From positions 1 to 54,431 of the forward strand of contig JANQMH010000028.1 of NCBI GenBank assembly GCA_028280195.1: DNA of 54,431 nt. Reading direction: 5' to 3'. The DNA is from Exilibacterium sp. (lineage in GTDB: Bacteria > Pseudomonadota > Gammaproteobacteria > Pseudomonadales > Cellvibrionaceae). Under the pieces are notes generated by a model that did no database searches, had not been told where the DNA came from, and was given only the letters and a program-made list of their open reading frames with translations. The position numbers and the translations under genes were made by a program. Below, one piece after another: positions 48,093-54,431 of the stretch (its first letter is position 1; every line of letters starts with the position of its first letter).

Positions 48093-50081
48093 GTGCACAA
48101 GCTCCTCAAGCGCCAGCTCCGGCGCCTGCAGCTGGATAAGTTTGCCAAGCGGGAAATCACTGGAAAACACCGCATCACCTGGCAGCGGTTGCTGGACAGT
48201 ATCGACCGCACCTACGGGCAGATCGATCGCGACCGCCGCCTGCTGCAATGCTCCCTGGACCTGGTGTCGAGCGAACTGAGCCGGCGCAACGACGAGGTCA
48301 AGGCCCGGGTCGACGAGTTGGAAGCCACCAAAAGCCGACTGGAGGATGTCGTCGCCACCCTCAACACCACACTGGATGCCGTGGGCGATGCCATCTTCGC
48401 TTACGATGACCGCGGGCACCTGGTGAACTGCAATCGCATGGCCATCGATATGCTGGATATGAACGCGGGCAAGTGCCGCAACCCCGCCTTGCAGTCGCTG
48501 CTGCGGGTGTTGCTGCGGGTGTATAGGAAAGCCAAAAACCCCGCCCTGGTGGCCGACAAACTGCGGCGCATCAGCGACGCGCCGGGCTGCGATTTATTCG
48601 GTCTGCTGGAGTTTGCCGACGGCCGTGTTTACCAGTATCAGTCGTCGGCAAAACTGCGCGGCGGGCAACTGCGGGGGCGCGTCTGGTGCTTGCGCAATAT
48701 CACCGAAACCCGCAAAAACCAGGCGCTGATTCACCACCAGGTCTACCACGACTCGCTGACCGGATTGCCGAACCGACTGCTGTTTCTCGACCGCCTGCAA
48801 TACGCCATTGCCTGCGCGCGCCGCAACAACTATCTGGTGGCGGTGCTGTTTATCGATTTGGACCACTTTAAAAAAGTCAACGATACCTGCGGCCACCACC
48901 GCGGCGATCAACTGCTGCGCGATATGGCGGTGCGTATTCGCGGCTGCTTGCGGCAGCACGATACCCTGTCGAGGCTCGGCGGTGATGAGTTCGTCGTGCT
49001 GCTCGAGGGCCTGCGCTCCTGCGGCACGGCCACTACCACCAGCAGCCGTATACTCGAAGCCGCCTGCCAGCCCTACAGCATCGACAAGCGGCGCTTCTAC
49101 GTGTCCTGCAGTATCGGTATCAGTATTTTCCCGAGAGACGGTTTTGACCCGAAGGAACTGATTCGCAAGGCCGATATGGCGATGTACCACGCCAAGGAAC
49201 TGGGGCGCAACAACTTCCAGTATTTCAACGCTGCGCTCGAGCGCCTGGCGATTCACCATGTGGAGCTGGAGCAGCGGCTGCGGGCGGCGATGGAAAACCG
49301 TGAACTGAGCCTGTTTTACCAGCCCCGCGTGGATGCGCAGAGCGGCCACATTCTCGGCTTCGAGGCGCTGGCACGCTGGTTTCCGCCCGGCAAAAAGGCC
49401 GTCTCCCCCAGCGAGTTTGTGCAGGTGGCGGAAAAAACCGGGCTGATCAAACCGCTTGGCGAGTGGGTGTTGCAGGAAACCTGCCGGCAAATCCGCCGCT
49501 GGCTGGACAAGGGCGCGAAAGATTTTACCGTATCGATCAATCTCTCCACCCGCGAGCTGTTGGAAAAAGACCTGATCGGCAGCATCGGGCTGGCCGTGGA
49601 GCGCTATCGGATTCCGGAAAACGTACTGGAACTCGAAATCACTGAAACGGTGTTGATGGAAAATCTGGCGTATGCGCAAGAGCTACTGCACCGCATCCGC
49701 CGCATGGGCATTGCCGTCGCCGTCGACGACTTCGGCACCGGTTACTCGTCGATGCGCTACTTACAGCGGTTGCCGATCGACTATCTGAAAATCGACCGCT
49801 CCTTTATTCTCGACCTGGCCGCCAACAGGCACAACGCCGCCATCGCCAGCTCGATTATCAGCCTCGGCCACAATCTCAGCCTGAAGGTGATAGCCGAGGG
49901 CGTAGAGGACAGACCCAGCCTCGAGTTTTTGCGCAGCCGCAACTGCGACCAGATTCAGGGCTTCTACTGCCACCGGCCAATGCGGGCGCACAGGGCCCTG
50001 CAGCTGCTGCTGGCCGAGCCGCCGCTGGCGGCGGCTGATCCACAGCCGGCAGACTGTGAAACGGTTGGCGCCGACTGTTGA
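48093..50081 (+). CDS. PAS-GGDEF-EAL cyclic-di-GMP enzyme
   Basis: Cytosolic signalling protein of 662 residues, starting at GTG with GGAG seven bases upstream. A coiled-coil (about 45-100) precedes a PAS-like domain (100-225). The diguanylate cyclase domain has intact GGDEF (296-300) and, five residues before it, the RQHD inhibitory-site motif. The phosphodiesterase domain has intact EAL (424-426), ITETVLME and DDFGTGYSS. Both activities could be present; which dominates cannot be read from sequence. Confidence 0.95.
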   Translation: MHKLLKRQLRRLQLDKFAKREITGKHRITWQRLLDSIDRTYGQIDRDRRLLQCSLDLVSSELSRRNDEVKARVDELEATKSRLEDVVATLNTTLDAVGDAIFAYDDRGHLVNCNRMAIDMLDMNAGKCRNPALQSLLRVLLRVYRKAKNPALVADKLRRISDAPGCDLFGLLEFADGRVYQYQSSAKLRGGQLRGRVWCLRNITETRKNQALIHHQVYHDSLTGLPNRLLFLDRLQYAIACARRNNYLVAVLFIDLDHFKKVNDTCGHHRGDQLLRDMAVRIRGCLRQHDTLSRLGGDEFVVLLEGLRSCGTATTTSSRILEAACQPYSIDKRRFYVSCSIGISIFPRDGFDPKELIRKADMAMYHAKELGRNNFQYFNAALERLAIHHVELEQRLRAAMENRELSLFYQPRVDAQSGHILGFEALARWFPPGKKAVSPSEFVQVAEKTGLIKPLGEWVLQETCRQIRRWLDKGAKDFTVSINLSTRELLEKDLIGSIGLAVERYRIPENVLELEITETVLMENLAYAQELLHRIRRMGIAVAVDDFGTGYSSMRYLQRLPIDYLKIDRSFILDLAANRHNAAIASSIISLGHNLSLKVIAEGVEDRPSLEFLRSRNCDQIQGFYCHRPMRAHRALQLLLAEPPLAAADPQPADCETVGADC

Positions 50082-50157
50082 CGCTGCCGGCTAAAGCCTT
50101 TATTCAGGGTATATTCATATTGCGGTGGCTAAGCTGCCGGTGCAATATGACTCGGAC

Positions 50158-50225
50158 CTCGAATAATCCCGAGCCCCGAATAACCTCGAGTCCCGAATAA
50201 CCCCGAGCCCCGGATAATAGAGAAA
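50158..50225. repeat. Four 17-bp tandem repeats upstream of a lipoprotein gene
   Basis: Units at 50158-50174, 50175-50191, 50192-50208 and, degenerate, 50209-50225. The third reads CCCGAATAACCCCGAGC. The array ends one base before the ribosome-binding site of the following gene, so it lies in its promoter or leader. Confidence 0.85.
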
Positions 50226-50238
50226 AAGGATGCCCAGA

Positions 50239-50868
50239 ATGACAGCTACAACCCGCCCCGCCCTCGCCGTAGTCCTGCTGGGACTGCTGCTGACCGGCTG
50301 CGCCACCATGAACCGCTCCGAGTGCCTGACCGCCGACTGGCGCACAGTGGGCATGGAAGACGGCTCCCGCGGCGAGCTGCCCGGCCGCCTGGGTGAACAT
50401 CGCGAGGCCTGTGCCGCCCACGGCGTCACACCGGACCTGGACGCCTACCAGGCGGGCCGCGAGGAGGGGCTCAGAGACTATTGCCAGAGTGCATCGGGTT
50501 TTTACCACGGCAAGTCCGGGCACGGCTACAAGGGTGTGTGCCCGGACTATCTCGAGGGCGAGTTTCTGGCAGGCTACGAACAGGGCCGCCGCCTCTACAA
50601 TATCGACCAGGATATCAACGAGGCGCGCAACCAGGCGCAGCAGAAGCGCAACAAGATCGACAGCCTGCGCAGCAGCATTGCCCAAAAGGAAGGGTTACTG
50701 CTAAGCGATACCACCAGTAAAGGCCAGCGCTCCGTGCTGCTCAGCGACATCAAGGAAATGGAGCGGCAAATCGGCCGCCTGCAAAGCGATATCAACCAGT
50801 TGGAGTATCGCCGCAGTATGTTGGAGAGTGACTACCGTCGGGCGGAGGAGCAGGCGGGATTTTACTAG
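50239..50868 (+). CDS. DUF2799-type lipoprotein
   Basis: Lipoprotein of 209 residues. The second ATG (50239) is chosen because AAGGA lies eight bases upstream; an ATG nine bases earlier overlaps that site. The lipobox LTGC ends the signal peptide. Sequence such as CLTADWRTVGMEDGSRG, RGEHREAC-like LGEHREACAAHG and YQAGREEGLRDYC match DUF2799, followed by a coiled-coil of about 90 residues. Function is unknown. Its TAG stop is supplied by a CTAG array. Confidence 0.82.
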   Translation: MTATTRPALAVVLLGLLLTGCATMNRSECLTADWRTVGMEDGSRGELPGRLGEHREACAAHGVTPDLDAYQAGREEGLRDYCQSASGFYHGKSGHGYKGVCPDYLEGEFLAGYEQGRRLYNIDQDINEARNQAQQKRNKIDSLRSSIAQKEGLLLSDTTSKGQRSVLLSDIKEMERQIGRLQSDINQLEYRRSMLESDYRRAEEQAGFY

Positions 50869-51009
50869 TTGCTAGTCGCTAGTGGTTAGTCGCTAGTGAT
50901 TAGTTTTGGGTCGCTGTGACGCAATACAATAACCTTCATCATAGATAACTCTCCTAATTCTCGAACTTAGCATCTACTAACCACTAACCACTAGCGACTA
51001 GCAACTAGT
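50864..51009. repeat. 27-bp perfect inverted repeat of CTAG heptamers, lipoprotein/TetR junction
   Basis: The arms 50864-50890 and 50983-51009 are exact reverse complements, 27 bp each, separated by 92 nt. Each arm is made of 7-bp units of the form CTAGNNN or TTAGNNN. The array runs into both genes: the stop codons at 50866-50868 (plus) and 50998-51000 (minus) are TAG triplets of the repeat. Related to 11798-11831 and 43276-43331. Confidence 0.95.
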
Positions 51010-51615
51010 GACTGTTGGATTGGTTGCCGCTTTGTGCTCGATGGCGGCCAGTACGTCTTCGATGTGGCCCTGGAGAATGGCGGCGGTGCGGCCGCATTCG
51101 GCATAGGCGCGTATGCCGGTAATCTGGATCTGGATGAAGCGCGCCAGGGCATCGGTGTCGGCGGCCTCTCCCAGTTCCCCGCGCTGTCTCGCCACTGCCA
51201 GTAGCTCGCGTAGCGATTGCTCGAAGGCCGCCATCAGTTCAACCGCCCGGCCCTTCAATTTGGCGTTTGCCGGTTCCAGATCCGCCAGGGTTTTGGCCAG
51301 CATGCAGGCTCTGCCGGGAGGCTCCACCCCGTCGCCGATCACCAGGCTGTGCAAAAACTGCCTGAGCCCGCCCAGAAAACTTCCCTGCGCCTCTATCGCC
51401 GCTCCCAGGCCCTCGCCGGTATACTGGGCGTATTGTTCCAGTACCTCCAGATACAGGCCCTCTTTACTGCCGAAATTGGCATAGATACTCCCGGGACGCA
51501 TATCCAGCTCCGTTTCCAGATCGCGCATGGAGGTACCGCTGAAACCATGGCGCCAAAACAGGCGCATGGCCTTGTCGACCGTCTCACCCCGCTGGTAACG
51601 CTGCTGTCTGCCCAT
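50998..51615 (-). CDS. TetR-family transcriptional regulator
   Basis: Repressor of 205 residues. The N-terminal helix-turn-helix (AMRLFWRHGFSGTSMRDLETEL, then PGSIYANFGSKEGLYLEVL) is canonical. The C-terminal ligand domain resembles the group with a cysteine near GRACMLAKTLADLEP. It diverges from a carboxymuconolactone-decarboxylase-like gene, and two operator-like dyads lie in the shared gap, so it probably represses that gene and itself. Confidence 0.92.
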   Translation of the reverse strand: MGRQQRYQRGETVDKAMRLFWRHGFSGTSMRDLETELDMRPGSIYANFGSKEGLYLEVLEQYAQYTGEGLGAAIEAQGSFLGGLRQFLHSLVIGDGVEPPGRACMLAKTLADLEPANAKLKGRAVELMAAFEQSLRELLAVARQRGELGEAADTDALARFIQIQITGIRAYAECGRTAAILQGHIEDVLAAIEHKAATNPTVTSC

Positions 51616-51661
51616 AGACCCGAATCCCCTGTTTGTCTTGAAAACACCGCAAGATTTTACT

Positions 51662-51705
51662 TGAACAATCGTTCAGCTGCGAATACTATTCTGAGCGATC
51701 GATTA
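51662..51705. promoter_or_regulatory. Probable TetR operators
   Basis: TGAACAATCGTTCA (51662-51675) is a perfect 5-4-5 dyad of the kind bound by TetR regulators. A weaker copy, TGAGCGATCGATTA (51692-51705), starts 30 bp downstream, about three helical turns away. Both lie in the 134 bp gap between the divergent genes. Confidence 0.6.
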
Positions 51706-51749
51706 CATCAATATTTCGCCCACCCCTATTCACTCATGAGGATCCGAAG

Positions 51750-52304
51750 ATGGACCCCTTCACCCTGTATAACGCCGAGACGGCGCCGCAAGACAGCAAA
51801 CCACTATTGGAAAACTCGCAGCAAGCCTTCGGTATGATACCCAATCTGCACGCGGTCATGGCAGCGGCGCCAGAGCTGCTGCAAGCCTACCAGCAGGCCC
51901 ACAGTCTGTTTCAGAATACCTCCTTCAACGACGACGAGTTGACTGTGGTGTGGCAGACCATCAACGTCGAGCACGAATGCCACTACTGCGTGCCCGCCCA
52001 TACCGCCATCGCCAATACGGCCGGTGTCGGCGCCGACATCACTGCGGCGCTGCGCGACGGCACACCACTGCCGGCAAAGCTGGAGGCCCTGCGCACCTTC
52101 ACCCTGAAAATGGTGCGCCAGCGCGGCCGCGTCAGCGAGCAGGACATCGACGCCTTTATCGGCGCCGGTTTTACTCAGCGCCAGGTGCTGGAAGTGATCC
52201 TCGGCATTGCGCAAAAAGTGATGAGCAATTATACCAATCATATTGCCGAAACGCCGCTTGATCCACCCTTTGCGAAATTCACCTGGCAGCAGTCGCCAGC
52301 CTGA
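51750..52304 (+). CDS. Carboxymuconolactone decarboxylase family protein (AhpD-like)
   Basis: Protein of 184 residues with the redox motif C77-HY-C80 and H84 in EHECHYCVPAHTAIA, the AhpD/CMD peroxidase-like signature. This group more often reduces peroxides or thiols than decarboxylates. GAGGA precedes the ATG. It diverges from a TetR gene, which fits a stress- or electrophile-inducible system. Confidence 0.88.
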   Translation: MDPFTLYNAETAPQDSKPLLENSQQAFGMIPNLHAVMAAAPELLQAYQQAHSLFQNTSFNDDELTVVWQTINVEHECHYCVPAHTAIANTAGVGADITAALRDGTPLPAKLEALRTFTLKMVRQRGRVSEQDIDAFIGAGFTQRQVLEVILGIAQKVMSNYTNHIAETPLDPPFAKFTWQQSPA

Positions 52305-52345
52305 AAAACAACACCCGGCCAAGTACCGGATCAGACCTTCTCCGA

Positions 52346-52367
52346 GTGAGCCCAAAACCGGGCTCAC
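52346..52367. terminator. Hairpin after the CMD-family gene
   Basis: GTGAGCCC and GGGCTCAC form a perfect 8-bp stem around AAAACC, 41 bp after the stop. There is no clear T-tract, so termination is only possible. Confidence 0.4.
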
Positions 52368-52539
52368 ACTCCCTGCCCTGTGTTTACCGGTGTTTCTCCC
52401 AGCGTCCACCCGGTGGCCATAAACAAACGGGCGGCGCCAGGACCATCCCCGCGCTGGCAGAACAGCCGATCGCTTAGCTATCCCGGCAGTTCACATTTGC
52501 TATACTCGGCAGGTTTTTTACCATCCACAGCAGTAGGAT

Positions 52540-53457
52540 ATGCCATTGAGCACGACGCCAAAAACGCTTTACTCTCCCCGCTATTGGCCCACCTGGCTGG
52601 GCATTGCCCTGTTGCGCTGCTGGGCCCCGCTGCCGTGGCCACTGCAATACAGGATCGCCCGGATACTGGGTATGCTGGCCAATACATTCGCGCGGCGGCG
52701 ACGGCATATCGTCAATGTCAACTTGCGTTTATGTTTTCCCGAGTGGGACGAGGAAACGCGCAATGGCAAAGTACGGGAAGTTCTGTTCAACAATGTGCTG
52801 GGGCTGGCGGAGGCGGCAAACGCCTACCACCGCCCCACCGAGAGCTTTCGCGACCAGGTCACCATAAGGGGATTGCAGCACCTGCAGCTGGCCCATGCCC
52901 GGGGCAGAGGGGTGATCCTGCTGGGTGCGCACTACAGCCACCTGGATTTTGGCGGGGCACTGGTGTCGCTGGTCTGCAACCCCTGTGCAATCTATCGCCC
53001 CAATAACAATGCGCTGATGGATCGCTACATTCTGCAAGGACGCAGCCGCTTTATGAAGTCGGTCATTCTGCGCTCAGATATGCGCGGCATTGCCCGTGCA
53101 CTGAAAAAAAATGAGGTGGTCTGGTACCCCCCCGACCAGGATTACGGCAGAAAACACTCGGTGTTTGCCCCATTCTTCGGTGTCAATGCCGCTACCATCA
53201 CCGCTACCAGCCGCCTGGTAAAACTCAATCAGTCCCCGGTGGTCGCCATGTCCTGTTATCGCCAAGAGCATACAGACCGTTACTTTCTCGAGTTTCAACC
53301 GCTGACAGATGCGTTTCCCAGCGGCAGCGACGAGCAAGATGCCAGGCTGATCAACCAGGCACTGGAAAACTGCATCCGCAAATCGCCGACCCAGTATATG
53401 TGGACTCACCGGCGCTTCAAAACCCAGCCTGAGGGCCGGGCAATGCTGTATCAATAG
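52540..53457 (+). CDS. LpxL/HtrB-type lipid A acyltransferase
   Basis: Inner-membrane acyltransferase of 305 residues that adds a secondary acyl chain to lipid A. The catalytic HX4D motif is H131-x4-D136 in GAHYSHLDFGG. IYRPNNNALMDRYI, PPDQDYGRKHSVFAPFFG and the C-terminal YMWTHRRFKTQPEG are family landmarks. The first hydrophobic segment is at about 17-35. AGGA lies four bases before the ATG. A single-gene unit; LpxL and LpxM cannot be separated with certainty. Confidence 0.92.
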   Translation: MPLSTTPKTLYSPRYWPTWLGIALLRCWAPLPWPLQYRIARILGMLANTFARRRRHIVNVNLRLCFPEWDEETRNGKVREVLFNNVLGLAEAANAYHRPTESFRDQVTIRGLQHLQLAHARGRGVILLGAHYSHLDFGGALVSLVCNPCAIYRPNNNALMDRYILQGRSRFMKSVILRSDMRGIARALKKNEVVWYPPDQDYGRKHSVFAPFFGVNAATITATSRLVKLNQSPVVAMSCYRQEHTDRYFLEFQPLTDAFPSGSDEQDARLINQALENCIRKSPTQYMWTHRRFKTQPEGRAMLYQ

Positions 53458-53502
53458 CGCTGCCAGAGAGCAGCTGGCGGCCGCCGGGGATTGCCTGCCG
53501 CG

Positions 53503-54249
53503 CTAAAGTAACTTCCACAACATATCAAACGATATCTGCAGAGCCTGGGCGACAGCCGGCGATTCTATCACCACGGCACTGGGATAATCCCCTTCCTGCA
53601 GCGAAATCATCGCGCATTTGGGCGGGTAAATGGCGACATAGCTGGCCTGCCCGACGGGTTTATCGCTGTCGATCCACTTGCGCTCCGCCAGCTGCGCCTC
53701 GTCGCCGCCTTCGCCGATGGCAATTGCCCGGACGCGGATATTGCGCTTTACCCGCTGTTGGGTGAAGGTCGGGAAGGGCCGATAGAGGTGGCGGCGAATC
53801 ACTTTGGAGGAATAGACACTGTAGCTCTTGTCGCCGCTGTTTTCTGCGGTATTGAGGATATCCTTGAGTACGAACTCGATGCCGTCGTCACCCTCGTAGT
53901 ACCTTACCTGGGTATCACTGCTGTCCGGCTTCAGCAGATGCAAATCCGGTATCACCTCTGTTTCCAGCAGCGCGCTGGCCTGCTCCAGTCTGGCCTTTTG
54001 CTCATGCGCCAGCTCCAGCAGCCGGCGCGGATTTTCCGCGCAAAAATGCCGCCGTTTGCCCTTCGGCTGCAGGGTTACCAGGCCGCGCCGCAACAGGCCC
54101 CTGAGCAGCTCGTGGGTGGTGCCGCGGTTGACGCCGGCCTTGTCGCCGATATCGCGGATCGAGGCGGGCCCGAGCTGCAGCAGCGCCAGGTAGACGCTGA
54201 TCTCCTTGTCATCGAGGCCCAGTTGCCTGAGTGTCTGTCTTCTAGACAT
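53503..54249 (-). CDS. TrmB-like transcriptional regulator
   Basis: Regulator of 248 residues with an N-terminal winged helix (LGLDDKEISVYLALLQLGPASI RDIGDKAGVNRGTTHELLRGLLRRGLVT region), as in TrmB/HTH_IclR-like families. A short helical linker follows, then a C-terminal domain (YYEGDDGIEFVLKDILNTAE) typical of TrmB sensors. No Shine-Dalgarno is visible before the ATG, which is itself in one arm of a palindrome; the message may be leaderless and self-repressed. Targets are unknown. Confidence 0.82.
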   Translation of the reverse strand: MSRRQTLRQLGLDDKEISVYLALLQLGPASIRDIGDKAGVNRGTTHELLRGLLRRGLVTLQPKGKRRHFCAENPRRLLELAHEQKARLEQASALLETEVIPDLHLLKPDSSDTQVRYYEGDDGIEFVLKDILNTAENSGDKSYSVYSSKVIRRHLYRPFPTFTQQRVKRNIRVRAIAIGEGGDEAQLAERKWIDSDKPVGQASYVAIYPPKCAMISLQEGDYPSAVVIESPAVAQALQISFDMLWKLL

Positions 54250-54273
54250 TTGTCAATTTTTTGATGACAAATG
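54247..54273. promoter_or_regulatory. Palindrome overlapping the TrmB-like start codon
   Basis: CATTTGTCA (54247-54255) and TGACAAATG (54265-54273) are exact reverse complements around ATTTTTTGA. A further half-site, TTGTCA, lies at 54277-54282. The left arm contains the start codon of the minus-strand regulator, so binding would block expression: a candidate autoregulatory operator. Confidence 0.6.
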
Positions 54274-54360
54274 ATATTGTCACCAATAGCTCCAGTTGGT
54301 TATGGTCCCGCACCTAGGGCCTGTTGACACTAATTGAGTTAGCTCTGTTGCGCCTGACAA

Positions 54361-54431
54361 AGCGCCAATCTAGGCGCGAGGAGCGTGGTTTGGTCATTCC
54401 AAATGAGTGACGAGCAACGACGAGTGGCGCT
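54361..54431. repeat. Palindromic intergenic repeat, cut by window edge
   Basis: AGCGCCA at 54361 and TGGCGCT at 54425-54431 are complementary ends. TTTGG/CCAAA (54389-54393, 54399-54403) forms a stem near the centre. The composition resembles dispersed palindromic repeats of marine gammaproteobacteria as I remember them, but I cannot confirm a family. It may extend beyond the window. Confidence 0.4.

Noticed and set aside
54310-54431. End of an insertion sequence
   Set aside because: No transposase reading frame or target duplication is visible inside the window; treated only as a palindromic repeat.

Overview
The window looks like a chromosomal segment of a gammaproteobacterium, probably a marine relative of the Cellvibrionales/Pseudomonadales. 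The reasons are the housekeeping blocks leuC-leuD-leuB-asd, prmB-aroC-MFS and gpsA-DUF4389-sixA, a fadBA pair, and gammaproteobacterial-type Asd, FolE, SixA and LpxL-like proteins. Most of it is GC-rich; about 27.6-28.9 kb is visibly AT-rich. I see no tRNA, rRNA, CRISPR array or transposase gene.

Layout. 1-5.6 kb: leucine and aspartate-family biosynthesis on the minus strand (asd, leuB, leuD, leuC) with a divergent LysR regulator. 5.8-19.7 kb: an outer-membrane protein, a TPR-like secreted protein, an MFS carrier, aroC, prmB, folE, a DUF4892 protein, an alpha/beta hydrolase, sixA, a DUF4389 membrane protein, gpsA, htpG, two overlapping hotdog thioesterases and a membrane-anchored LytTR regulator. 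20.4-27.1 kb: an operon for an RND efflux system (PepSY-like/MipA barrel protein, outer-membrane factor lipoprotein, adaptor, permease).

28.2-43.3 kb is the accessory heart of the window. A 1.3 kb AT-rich regulatory region leads into a 2146-residue single-module reducing polyketide synthase (KS-AT-DH-ER-KR-ACP). It is followed in tight succession by a hotdog thioesterase, a type II thioesterase, a GH3-family acyl-acid-amido synthetase, a secreted alpha/beta hydrolase and an enolase-superfamily enzyme with the residues of a dipeptide epimerase. A two-component system lies just downstream. The combination suggests a reduced polyketide acid made iteratively, activated and joined to an amine or amino acid by the GH3 enzyme, possibly epimerised, and processed outside the cytoplasm. 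I do not recognise it as a described pathway. The neighbouring RND operon is a candidate exporter.

43.3-54.4 kb: fadA and fadB (beta-oxidation), an SDR, a GGDEF-EAL protein, a DUF2799 lipoprotein, a TetR/carboxymuconolactone-decarboxylase-like divergent pair, an LpxL-type acyltransferase and a TrmB-like regulator. A truncated palindromic repeat sits at the right edge.

A second theme is short intergenic repeats. Three convergent gene junctions carry inverted arrays of a CTAG-containing heptamer. A fourth junction and the leuD-leuB gap carry a different heptamer family built on ACAGCTT. Other gaps carry tandem arrays with 11, about 14, 16, 17, 19 and 21 bp units, several of them directly upstream of envelope protein genes.
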